Source: Anthoceros angustus
Taxonomy: Eukaryota > Streptophyta > Anthocerotopsida > Anthocerotales > Anthocerotaceae
DNA length: 64,000 bases
Direction of reading: 5' to 3'
Assembly: GCA_010909165.1 (NCBI GenBank)
Contig: VJWM01000223.1
Coordinates: 62,001 to 126,000 of the forward strand
Shown: positions 33,977 through 45,621 of the stretch, piece after piece
Layout: every line of letters starts with the position of its first letter
Numbering within the stretch: the first letter of the stretch is position 1
Translations under genes and position numbers: made by a program
Notes under the pieces: model-generated
Database searches by the model: none
The model's input: only the letters and a program-made list of their open reading frames with translations
Told to the model about the DNA's origin: nothing

Positions 33977-36900
33977 CTCTGCCTGCAGCTGCCCCGACCT
34001 CCATCTTTTCCGATGCCCTGCAAGGCCATTTCACTCTTGGTCTCCTCTTTTTTGATTACTGCATCTGCGTCGGCGTCGGCCCAGCCATTTGGCATGTGTT
34101 TCCGTTTGCCGTGGGTCAGTCACCAAGCGAGTCGATGGAAGCTAGCTAGCTACCTCTACCTCGCCTTGCGTCACAATGCGCACTGTGTACCAACAACACA
34201 AGAGGAGAGAAATGCTCCCATTTTCCCGGAGGACACGGAACCGGAATCGGAGCCGGAGCCGGAGCCGGAGCCGGAATGTACCTACCTGCCTGCTTTCCGG
34301 CAGCCAGTCTTCCTCCTCTTCCGACAACTTTACAGCAACGGACATTCTCGCTACCTATGTACCTATGTACTTTGACACGATCAAACCTGAATTTGACCCT
34401 GTTTGTATCACAATTTATTATTTTTTATTTCTCAATCTCAGCGTACTTAAGTCTCGCTTCTCTTCTCCCTGCTTTACATTCCCCACCTTGAGCCCCCAAC
34501 ACACTTGGCTAGACTTTTCCAAACAAGTACATGCTTGGCCCTTTCACCAAGCTTCGCATCATATTTTAATCATATTTTATTTTCTTTTGTTTTCCTCACA
34601 AATCGAGACCAACATTTCCAACTTCTTATGTACTATAGGTACGATGTTGTAATTATCCTTTTTTTTCATCTTATTTTTCTATAATTTTATAATAAAAATA
34701 ATATTCATGCAAATAGAACTCACAAATATTGATGGACTTTTTCTCAGCAACCAATTACTTCAAGTTCGGGAGCGTGGGGGCTATTCGTAAAAAGTCAACA
34801 AGCCCTTTCTCTACAAAATCAACAAAGTGTATATTCCCCTGGATAGATTTGTCCCATCATTACTTGTTCAATTAAATGTTTCATATATTCTTATTTTAAA
34901 TAATTAAATAATATACTAATGTATTTAATTTACTAATATCATACATACTATTATTTTCAATGCATCATAAATTAATCACACCCAATTTCAAGTAACTCAC
35001 AATACCAACATACATTGTTAGTGGGAGGGATGATTTCTGATGTTGAATCAAAATTGATAGTGCAGTTTATGAAAGAATACAAATCTTGTGAAAAAACATA
35101 TTGAATCTGTTCACTGTCTCATTACCGTCTTCAGGGCCACCATCACAACTTCCAAGGATGATATGTGATGCCTCCCCCATCTCGAGTGTGTTTTTTCTCA
35201 TCCTCTAACAATGGCCGTGAAGTTTTTTTGGTTTCTGCAATTAATTATTCACTCTTGAAAGTTATTTTTCGTTTTGCAGAGTAATTTTTCTAGTTTAAGG
35301 TATCATTTTTGTTTACAAAGTTTTTTCCTAGTTTAAAATATAGTTTTCTTAGTTTAGAAGCCATGGCTCCAAAATGTCTTCAAGCGAATGCATGCGTCTT
35401 TGGATTTGTTCAAGTCTAGCTTTCCATTGTCTAAATTCATATTTCATATGCAAGCACTTGCTATGCAGGTGGCAACGAGACTAACAAATTTTAGTGCTCT
35501 ATTCACAGTTTAGTTATGTAAGAGTATTACTTAGTTTAGAAACTGAAAAGTAAGTTTAGAAACCAAATTCCACCCCTGAATTGGTCCTCTTTTTACATAT
35601 TAGTTTCCAGAAAGTATTAATTAGTTTTAAAACTGGAACGTTAATTTGAAAACCAGATCCCACCATGGACATGGTCCTCTTTTCACCAATCAGATTTCTA
35701 GAAATCATTAATTAGCTTCAAGTTTAAAAACTAGATTCTAACTTGATCTTATGAATTTTAAGGTTCCACAAAATATGTGGAGGCTGGAATCCAATGCCAC
35801 CAATACTGCGGGATTCGATCTCACAGGAACCCACACAGTCAGAGCATTTCGGATGACGATAATTGCCGCTTGTGTGAGCGAAAAGGCCACCCTGTACTAG
35901 AAAAGACTTAATTTCGCAACCCTAAACCTGGAAAAAAAACAGGAGACCAACAGATGTGAGGAGTGAGGACGGGTCCTCGGCTTAAGGACGGGTCGGGTCG
36001 GGGCGGGGAAAAAGAGAAGCGATGAGAAGGGCTCACGGGTCGGGGAGGGAGGTGACCCTGAGTGGGGCATCCGTAGATGAGGGGACCTGTGCACGGGGTC
36101 TCCCGCCGCGTAGCGGCTCCGTTTTCCGGATTTGCGCCGGCGGCAGGCAGTCCTGCAAGTCTGCTTGTGAAAATATCGAGAAGCAACTTCACTGTTTAGG
36201 TTGCTGCAACTTGCAAGTGGAAGGCGGAGGATGCGGGGAGCAGCAGTGCCTCGCAGCAGGCTGCCCTGTGAGCGGCTATGCCGTCTCGGCCTTGGCGAGT
36301 ACCTAACGCCTGCACCGGTTTTCGACTGAATCATTATTTTAATGCTTTGTATATGAATATATCAGTTGGAAGAAACTGAAAATAGGCTCTTTGGTTTCTG
36401 GAACACGTAGCCTTGTCTTGTGTGCTTCCTTGCACTGGATGTAATGCGCTGACGCCTGGAAGGGAGGAACTTCCTTCAGCTTCTGCTATGTACTATGTTT
36501 TGATGTCGGGTGCTGAATGTCTCGAGAGCAACAATGTTATAAGTGCACGGTTGTGAGGATGTGGAGACTACCTGACTACACTTGCTCAGGTCCATTGGAC
36601 CAGCTTGTTATTGGTGTCATGTTTTGGAAGGTTCTGACATGGAGTGTAAATGTGTGTGCATCTCCACACCAACGTTGAGTCGTTGACCGAGGTACCTGTG
36701 CCGGTGGAATGCTAGGAATATCCAGCCCCGTGAAGTTTCTCGGGCTGCGATTGGTCTGCAGTGGTGCAGAGCGTCAAAAAGAGGATGACAAGAGTGGAAG
36801 GTCGGAAAGTGAGGACTAAAAGGCTGGATGAACAAACGGCGAGGGAAAGGTGAACATGGACCATTTCTCGATTTGTGCGTGTCATCGTTGTCCAGGGCCA

Positions 36901-38649
36901 TGCTGAACATGCGGTGCTCTGGAATCTGCTGCAGCTGGTTTTAGATGGTGCAGGCAGTATAGTCCAAAGAACGTCACGGTGCCAGTTAGGGCGTCGCGCT
37001 CATGTTGGAGGAGGCTATTTCGAGTGTTGAAGAAACCCTGGTGTATGATACTATCCTTAAGGATTACGAATCAGCTGTTCTGGACGAAAGTAGCCTCTAT
37101 TTCCTAAATATAACGCACACGCCATCGCGACCCTCACTGTACAGTTTTGTTCCAGGGGCCCTCTTGTCTCATGCTTCGTCCAGGTCAGTGTGAAGCTCTT
37201 CATGATGTCTGAGGGACGCCTTCGAAGCACATCCAAGCTAGATTTTCCGTTTGTTCATACACTCATGTGGGAGGCAACATTTCACAAAGCACGCCACACC
37301 TGCACCTGACTTCTCTGGCCCCGTGGCCCCGTCATCCAAACTCTAATCAAACATACTTGTGTACATGAAATATGAACTCTGAACTAACTGTTACATCCGA
37401 TTGATACTGGGTACTTGAGAGAGGACACTGGGTACTTGAGTAACAAACCTTGGGTGTACAGCGGGATTCTAGACAAAGATATCTGCCGTCCAGCTGTTTA
37501 CTGATGTCTACTAGAAGGTACGATTACGAGAACTGTACACAACCAAAATCTGAAGACTTACATACAACTAGGGCAACCCTCTCCCTTGCTTCAGAGTCCT
37601 CCTGCTAGTCTGCAAACTACGGACATTTCAAAACTGTGACAGCTCTCCTGCAAAACATGGCTGCCCAGGTTCAACTATCTACCAGGTCTTTTCTCCCTCT
37701 TTGTGGAAATCCGAAGCTGTTCGCCAGCAAAAAACTCTTTTATGGCACTGTCACGATGAAAAGGCATGAAAATAGACAGGTCAGTGAGACGAAAACAAAC
37801 CTGGGAGCGGAAAAGAACTTGCTTCACCTCCAGTCCGATCTGTCATTTTCGCTGCATTTGTCGGTAAGCTACTTGAGGAGGCAGGAGTTCTGTGTGCGTC
37901 CTTCATGTACCCCCTTGTTAAATTACTTTCTCTGGCCAGAAACGAAAGAGTCCTGATATGAGGTGGCATCAGGCTTCTCCTGAGAAGACAAGGCTCACCT
38001 AGTATGCCTAATCCTCGAGAAGCTGGTACAATATTCCAAACCTTTGACGTAAGATGGGCACACTGTCGCTCTTCATATTGTCGTCTTTCAGAGCTGGTGA
38101 AGAACCAAGTGACATGCACTCGAAATGCTCCGGGAACTTCTGTCCAAGCGCTGCAGCTGGCAAACATCACATCCCTGTCAGAAACTTCGGATTTGGGAAT
38201 TACATGAGCCACAAGGCACCACAGGTCCTACCTGCTACTAGCGCTGGAAAGAAAAGCAAGGAGCCATGTAGTATCCTGGCTAGGCAATTGGAGATTGACC
38301 TGAAATACATACATGCATGTGGTGGCATGACACAAACCTAGAGCTTGCTGCTTGCTGGAATGATCCAAATAAGCCGTGGACCAATTGGCGCAGTAACATG
38401 TACATAAGTGCTGAGCCATGACACTGGGAGCCACTGCGTCCTGGATCCCAAGTCCTCAGGTGGTCCGTGAGGTACCCATAACTGGGATTTCTATGATGGC
38501 AGCTAGGACAAGTAGAGATGAGAAAGGGCCATGGAGCGCAATGCAGCTCTGCAAGACGCCTGCCGCTGATGCTGCAACTGCGCTTCCTTGCTTAAAAGGA
38601 AGGAGGCACCGAGATGCCGCCCTGTCCCACCTGCTTCTGTGGCACATAC
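33977..38649. other. Long AT-rich spacer, no gene recognised
   Basis: The plus strand has a GGAGCC repeat at 34243-34275 and very AT-rich DNA at 34560-35760, containing repeated AGTTTAGAAACC-like pieces (about 35515-35740). A GC-rich island at 35930-36300 has open frames on both strands that resemble nothing I know. 37000-38640 is unassigned; the WD40 gene probably has 3' exons here that I could not place. Confidence 0.4.
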
Positions 38650-41197
38650 CTGCAGCACCAGGGACGTTGTGAAAAGGTCTGCAAGGATGAAGATACAAAT
38701 GGTTCCAAGTTCAAAGCAGACCTCCGGCGACTGATTTGATGATCCCCACAGGTCTGAGAGACATGGCCGTTGCTCCCTCGCAGCCAGCCATCGTTTTTCG
38801 ACTTGCTTTCCAATTATTCTGCGAAGGGCCACAGGTTAGCTCATCGCGCACTCAGGGCTCAGGTGGGAAGGACCGGCAATATCAGCCTCATTGACCTGTC
38901 GCATACCTGGGAGCGACGACACAGGCGTTTGGAACGTCGGAGACTGGACATAGTTGCCGATACTGCCCTGCAGATTCAGGTGGAGCATCGCTCAAGGAGA
39001 TATCCTTCACGCGGGCATTAGGATGCTTATGGAGATCGTGAGACACAGCTGCGCGCAGAGCTGCGACAGGCTGGAAGTGCTCTTTTCCCACATCGGCAAG
39101 CAAGTCGACATACTTGACCGACGCATTCACCTCTGGAAGGCTGAGTCCTGTCGCAGATTCTGGAGCTCTGCCCACGCCCCTACCACCACCGACAAAGCCC
39201 AGTTGGCTGTTTGTAAACCTTGCTTTCTTCCATCTGTCCAGTCCAGAGCTGAACTGGGGTCCGATACTCCTCTGACAGGTCGCTGTGCGTGATGGCGGGT
39301 CCCTCAAGGCCCTCTTGTCCCTGTAGTGCTGAATGTTCGGAGCAAAGTGCTGTCTGGTTTGGTCTCCTCCCCCGGGAAAAGAGGGGTGATCGTATTTCTG
39401 CCGTGGTTGAGAAGCCTTCCCACTGCCAGGTCCGGAAGCTGGCTGTGTACGCTGATAGCTTTCAGGGATATTAGGGTCAACAGATTGCAGGGGAATCCTG
39501 GTTCGACAAGCTTCCCTCCTCGGAACACAGGGAATTTCACACATTGGACCAAGGCCGGTGACATCACCTCCGGGATCCTCCTTGCCGGTCAGATTATTAC
39601 CCCGGTGATACCTTCGCGCACCAGGGCTCTCCTGATCAGTTAAGCTCACCTGCCACTTGTGGGACCGGACAGCCATTCCACTGGTCATGCTTTGGTCAGC
39701 CCATCTTAATTTCCTGCACCCACTTTTGCCATCCTTCTCCTCTCCCCTCATGAAGCCTCTTCCAGAACATTCATGGGCCTGGCCCAGTTGCACAGTGGTC
39801 CCACCTGCGGCCTCCACTTTCTGCTTACGTTGGAATGGCAGCAGATGAGCCTCTGGCCCATCCCACGTGCCTACCAGCAGAATTCCAGCACTGAGCTCCC
39901 AACTCGGGCTTCTTCCGCCTTCCACGCCCTTCTCACAGCTTGGGGGCCGATAGAAGAGGCAAGAGATCAATTTCGATGCCAGCTCAATGCTCGCCAGAGA
40001 AACCCAAGATTCCGTGTCGTAGACCACAATAATGTCTCGACACCTCGGGCGCACGGCCCGGCTGGCACGACCGTAGGATACACCTGCTGCCAGAATACCT
40101 CCGTCGGATCGAAAGCAAAGGCAAACAACTGAAGCAGCGTCCTCAAAATGGACACTCTGCACCAAAACCCACTCACAGAAGGTCTCATCGCACGGGCGCC
40201 TCCAAACCCGAAGCCTCCCGACATCAGACCCCGCTGCAACCAAAGCCTCAACCCCGCAGCCACCCCGGGCAGCTGCAGGGAAGTGGAACGCAAGCGCCGA
40301 CACAGGGCAGTGGAGGGACACAGCAGGCACCGACAGCAGGTGCAAAGAACCAGTATCCGCAACCTCCCACATCTTCACCTCTCCGTTCCCACACCCCACT
40401 GCCACGCCTGCTCTGCCGTAGAACACCAAACTCCCGCGACGGAATTCATCCAAAGACTCGAAACCCCACCGCAAAAACCCTGCAGCATGCCTTGCCACCA
40501 AGGCTCCGTCCAGAAGCCTCCAAATGCACAGCGACCCATCCGCAGCTGCGGACGCCACGGCCACCCCATCGTCCCTCACTGCCACGCAAACCAGCGGAGC
40601 CGAGTGCTGCCCCATGCAAGACACCGTGGATCGCAGAAGAGGCACATCCGGAACAGAAACAGCACCCGAACCGCTGCCACCCGCTGCCCACGCTCCATCC
40701 CCTCCCCTCTCATGCGCACACCACGAGCGAGCCTGAAACCGGCCGAACCGGAGGGGCCGAGGGCTGCCCCCCGGGAGGCGGGCAAGCAGGATGCGCGGGG
40801 AGCTCGCCTGGAAAAACACGATCTCGTTCTGCCTGCCCGGGATGAAGGAGAAGGAGCCCCAGGGGAGGGCTTGCGCTACCAGGCCTGGCCGCGCCTCCAA
40901 GCCATCGTTGCCACAGTGCAGGGGAGCGGACATCCGCCAGTGGGAGCAGTAGGAGAGATGGAGCTGGAACTGCGCACACAGAGACAGGTAAGGCTGGATG
41001 CCTCCACCTCGAGTTTCCAGGGTGTAGGTGCGGAGAATGCCCGAAGCCGTGCACAGGGCCAGGTGGAAGGCGTGATTCGGGTCCCAAATCACGTCTCCGC
41101 CGCTTCTATGTGAGTGCTCGGTTGCACACTCCGGCATCAGGCGAACCAGCTCCAGCTCCGGGCTCGCCATGTTGACGGCGCGGGGGAGTTCGACCAT
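38650..41197 (-). CDS. WD40-repeat protein, 3' end unresolved
   Basis: The first exon runs 41197-38907 and is followed, in phase, by 38818-38722 (IIGKQVEKRWLAAREQRP) and perhaps 38678-38650. The first 440 residues form WD40-type beta blades: HAFHLALCTASGILRTYTLE, VCVAVRDDGVAVASAAADGSLCIW, GVAVGCGNGEVKMWE, VAAGSDVGRLRVWR, VVCLCFRSDGGILAAG..DIIVVYD and SAGILLVGTWDG. After about residue 450 the sequence is basic, Gly/Pro/Gln-rich and probably disordered. I cannot assign a specific family. The ATG at 41197 is the first; a second in-frame ATG lies nine codons on. Blades suggest a protein-interaction platform. Function unknown. Confidence 0.65.
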
Positions 41198-41850
41198 TCA
41201 GGCCATCCATCGTTCCCTTGCCGCGTTGCGCAGAAAGAAACATGACCGGCAAGAAGACACTTTCAAATTTGCAAGCGCCACAACGCACTGGAGTCTAATT
41301 TTTACAGTAGCTACCTCTACTTCCATTGATTTACATCCCGCTAGCTCGTTTACACCTAGTCTTAAACCTAGTTAGTTTAGGTAGGTGTAAACAGAAATAG
41401 AACTTCTGTTAACTCCATGTTTAGATATAAATAATAATAAAATTGTAAATATTTAGATATAAATAGAAGTAGACTTAGGTAGCATGTCAAAATAAGAAGT
41501 GATAGGGCCACTTCATATGTACACTCTGACTTGTACAAAATCGACTTCATCGTGCACACTGCAAAACTTAACTCTCTATCAAAACTTAACTCTCAATGAG
41601 AGAATGGCTCAAATTGAGTCGTTTGCACGCTATTCATACTCATGCCCAAAAAACAATCTGTTTTTTTGGCCACTCTTGTGCACTGTGGTTCGCTCCCTTC
41701 TCTCATCGAAAGCTCAAAAGACATAGACATCGATTGCATAGTAGAATCGAGGAAAAAATACACATGGAGTGTCTATGTATGGATGTATCTCTTCCCCTCT
41801 CTTCCGCTATATGTGGTCGGAGTGTGCCCCAATTTTGGTCGTACTGTATA

Positions 41851-41960
41851 TAGACTTGTATAAAAATCCGGGTTGACGAGAACGGCCGGCCAAGAAGTCT
41901 AATTTCGTAGACTTGTATAAAAATCCGCGTTGACGAGAACGGCCAGCCAAGAAGTCGAAA
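41851..41960. repeat. 57-bp tandem repeat, two copies
   Basis: Units start TAGACTTGTATAAAAATCCG at 41851 and 41908 and differ at four or so positions. Each contains a GGCCGGCC or GGCCAGCC core. Confidence 0.8.
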
Positions 41961-42061
41961 TTAGAAAATTTTAAGCAGTGTCATATACCATCTAAAGCAG
42001 GACTCTACCTGCCTGCCTTGGATGTTTGAGTTTGGACGGGATTCTGACAGTGACTGAACCT

Positions 42062-42306
42062 CTCAACTAAAATTTGAAATGACTGCTCTTCAATGAAACG
42101 TCTATACCCCAAGCACGCCATGATCACACTATTGTACCCTCGTCTTCTTCTGATCATCCATCTGTTTCAACTAAACTTTGAAATGATTGCTCTTCAATAA
42201 AGCGTCTATACCCAAGCACGCCATGATCACACTATTGTACCCTCGTCTTCTTCTGATCATCTATCTGCTTCAACTAAAATTTGAAATGACTGCTCTTCAA
42301 TAAAGC
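42062..42306. repeat. 105-bp tandem repeat, about 2.3 copies
   Basis: Units begin CAACTAAAATTTGAAATGAC near 42066, 42168 and 42271. Each has CAAGCACGCCATGATCACAC and a CCTCGTCTTCTTCTGATCAT segment. Confidence 0.8.
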
Positions 42307-42312
42307 ATCATC

Positions 42313-42427
42313 AGAAGCTATGCAACATTTCCTTGTAGTTGTCATTGCAAGAAGCTATGCAACGTTCCCTTGTAGTTGTCATTGTAAGAAGCTATGCAAC
42401 GTTCCCTTGTAGTTGTCATTGCAAGTA
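42313..42427. repeat. 38-bp tandem repeat, three copies
   Basis: Units are AGAAGCTATGCAACGTTCCC followed by TTGTAGTTGTCATTGCA, starting near 42313, 42350 and 42388. Confidence 0.8.
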
Positions 42428-43459
42428 GCACATCTGCTATTTTTAGTGGTGGGACTCTTCCTCCTCCTTTGAGTAATACAGGATTCAAATACTTGAGAAG
42501 AGAGCATTATGCTCTCATTTGTGATACTTTCAAGAGCCGAAAAATTATAGTGTCTTGTTCGGTGGAGCTAAGAAGACCGCATAGGTAGTCATATGCATTT
42601 TCTGTTACCACAGAGTTTGTGACAATGCTTACCGTCCTCAAACGTTTCAGATTTTTTAATCACAAATGGACTCCACCTCTCCAAACGCATTTGGCGTTAC
42701 ATGAATAATTTCAAGAAAGCATGTGTTTGTTCAGCATAATACGAGGGGAGGGTTGCATGCAGGGGCACATATCCAGGGCTCACATTTGGTGAGAATTAAA
42801 TTAGAGAAGATGTGTCCTATTTACGACTGGATACATGCTTTATTTGGCCAGACACCAAATATACAACCCCCTACCGTTCTCGATCATGGATTGCACAATT
42901 ACTTGAGTGAGCAACTTTCAATTCCATTTTTTGGCTACATTCACAATTCCACAATGAGTTTTTCTTGACTCCTTTCCAGATATGTAGCATATCCATGAAT
43001 ATATTTTGTTATGTTTTTTGCTTCAAAAATTCATGTTTTGCTTGAGATAAATAACAAAAACTTACCTATGAAACACAACTTTTACCACGGGAATCAGAAT
43101 TTGCAGTCCCACTTACGATTCAGGATATCTTTGAATGCGGCAGTTGTTGCATCTTCAGCTCAAGTGGTGAATAGCCCCTTCTCTATTCCAAACTATGACA
43201 TCTTAGGGGCGGTAGGTACTTTAGGGTAGACAATCGCAAGGGCTAGCCCCCCTTGGCTTGGGGCTCTCTAGTGGGTTGTTGCCCATGGCCTCGGTGTAGA
43301 TGGGACTTCCCATCTCTGCATATTTTTTGAAGCATCCGTGCTCTCTTATAAATCATATATTTTGATCCACAAGGACATTAAAGGATAAAAATGTATTTTA
43401 ATAATTTTTAAAATATTTTAATAAAATTAAAAACTAGTTATGGCAATTCAAAGGATGCT

Positions 43460-43540
43460 ATATAAGAGTGAACCTAAATACCAAAGGTTTATATATATTT
43501 TGAGTGAACCTAAATACGAAAGGTTTATATATATTTTGTG
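43460..43540. repeat. 35-bp tandem repeat, two copies
   Basis: GTGAACCTAAATAC followed by AAAGGTTTATATATATTTTG occurs twice, back to back. Confidence 0.7.
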
Positions 43541-45621
43541 TGCTTGCTTACATATAAGAACAAAGTCTTCACTTCAACGGGTTGTACTACTAGAGCCTAT
43601 TTTGAAAAGTTTTTTTTTTCTCTCTAAAAATTAAAAAATATTTTGGTGTGGTTTTTTCAACCAAAATAATAATTTTCAAATAAAAGAACAGATCATTCTG
43701 CTTTATTTGCAATGAATGGTTTTTGTACAAGAGAATAATAATAATATGATGCTACTGATAGTATTCATTCAGATTATTGAAAAAATATTTCAACTTTAGT
43801 ACTTCAAGACCCACCTCTCACTCCTACTCAATACTATCTATCACTACATGGGATATAAGGACTTGTACGTTAATTTGGTCTCATGTACCTTAACTTTAGG
43901 CAATTGTGAGAAACGATTCGGCCGTCTTTACTCATCTCTTATGTGCTTATTGGCTTGTCCAACTCCTTGACTGTTTTATGGAGTTTATTATTTGCCTGAC
44001 ATCGTAGTAGGCTTTTTCCATGACTTGGCTTGCCATTAAGCACAAGGCACATGCCATGATGTGGTGTACAACATCCATACACATACCAGCATGGCTTGGC
44101 TCACCATTAAGCACAAGCTACATGCTATGATGTGGTGTATAACATCCATTTACACTAGCTTATTATCATGTGATTACGTTGTTACTGAATGCTTAGCTGA
44201 ATTACATGCAAACTCCACTATTGCTAGGACTTCTTACCATTTGCGTTATCTATCATGGCAATACGGTATGAAAAGATCCTCCATAGTCTACTTGAGCTTC
44301 TCACTTGCTCTAAGTATGGAGAAAGAGGCACTTCTTGAGAAAGAGGCAACTTAGAGGACTTACAACAATTGGTGTAAGATATTATTGGAATGAGGCCATT
44401 ATTGTAAAACTTCTTAACTAGATTTGACGATAAGTTGACATGGAAGAGTGTGTTGATATGGTAGGCTGCCGGTAGACAAAATTATGATGTTGGAGTTATT
44501 GTCTGGATAACGGATGAGGTAAATAGATGAAATTGTAACTAATTCCTGGAAATGATTTATGACAAGAAATATCCGAGATGTGTCGTGTGTGGCAGTGTGC
44601 CTGGTGGGTCGCGTGGAGCGTGGCGTAAATCGCATGATACATAATTCGGTCGCGTGGAGCGTGAAGCCTGGAGCCTGGAGCCGGGACCGGATGGGGAGCA
44701 TCTGTGGCACGTGGCAGGGGTAAAAGGAAAGCGGCGCAGGATACCGGGAATAGCCGGTGGCCGGGGCCTGGGGAGGCAGGGGAGCCAGGGGAGGCAGGGG
44801 AGCCAGGGGAGCCAGGGTGAGCCAGGGGACCCAGGGGACCCAGGGCCAGGCAGACGGCAGTACAAATGAGTAAAAGAAAGGGGAAGGCGGTTGCGGCTCA
44901 TTTATGGGGCGCGTCATGATTGCCGTTTTTGCGTGGGATGCCGTCGTCGCCGTCGCGTAGCTGCTGCCCTGACGGCGCCCGAGGCCCACTGCCGCTTTTA
45001 TGACCCTCCCCTGTACAGTACCCACTCCTATGTATGTACATACACTGTTGTATACATACATACATATATGTATACGCTGCTGGGTGGCGCTAAAAATAGT
45101 AAATCCGCCTGCCGCCCTGGGCCTGCTAATCGTACCTACTGTAATGAGGCGTCAAATGATCACCACTCTTCGATTTTAGCATCCTCGCCTCGCCTTCCGC
45201 GTTGCTGTATATATATGTGGGTAAGTACATCCTGCTCCTCATTACGCCCCCCAACACAACACAGCCACAGCCTGTCCCGGACTCCCGCGGCGTTATACGG
45301 ATTAAAAGGGCAGCCAGCCCGACCCGAACCTCTCCCCGCCTCCCTATTCCTATTCCTATTCCTGATCCCTCTCTCCCCGCTGCTCCTCTGCTGCTGGGCC
45401 TGGGTCTGGGTCTCTTCTCCCCCGCGCCAAAATCCGCGCCTTCCTGCTCCTCCTGCCGTGCCTTGTGCTCTGCGGCTGAGCGCCTCGGAGCTCTCAAGGC
45501 GGCCCTCTCCGCGGCCCTCGCAAGCTGCCGGCGTCCGCACCCGCATGCGCTGGCGTAGCGGTCTCGCGCACTCTCGCTTCTCCTTCTCCTCCTCCTCCTC
45601 CTTCCTGCTGCGCTGCCCGCA

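Larger units (their letters stand above)
41198..45621. other. AT-rich spacer and 5' region of AGO1, with small tandem repeats
   Basis: No gene is recognised. Besides the repeats listed separately, a duplicated segment lies at 44035-44150 (ATTAAGCACAAG, CATGCCATGATGTGG) and a GGGGAGCCAGGGGAGGCA array at 44757-44850. TATATATA at 45207-45215 and a TACATACATACATA run at 45040-45070 lie 400-580 bp before the AGO1 start and could be core-promoter elements. Confidence 0.45.

Noticed and set aside
35897-36334. Long overlapping open frames on both strands in a GC-rich island
   Set aside because: No motif, no splice context and biased composition; they look like chance frames in GC-rich DNA.
37002-37193. 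Small plus-strand frame starting MLEEAISSVEETLVYDT
   Set aside because: Codon pattern looks plausible but no neighbours, splice partners or recognised family support it.
44414-45061. 215-codon minus-strand frame with a Pro/Leu-rich repeat
   Set aside because: The repeat is the translation of the GGGGAGCCAGG array; flanks resemble nothing and the frame lacks a credible gene context.
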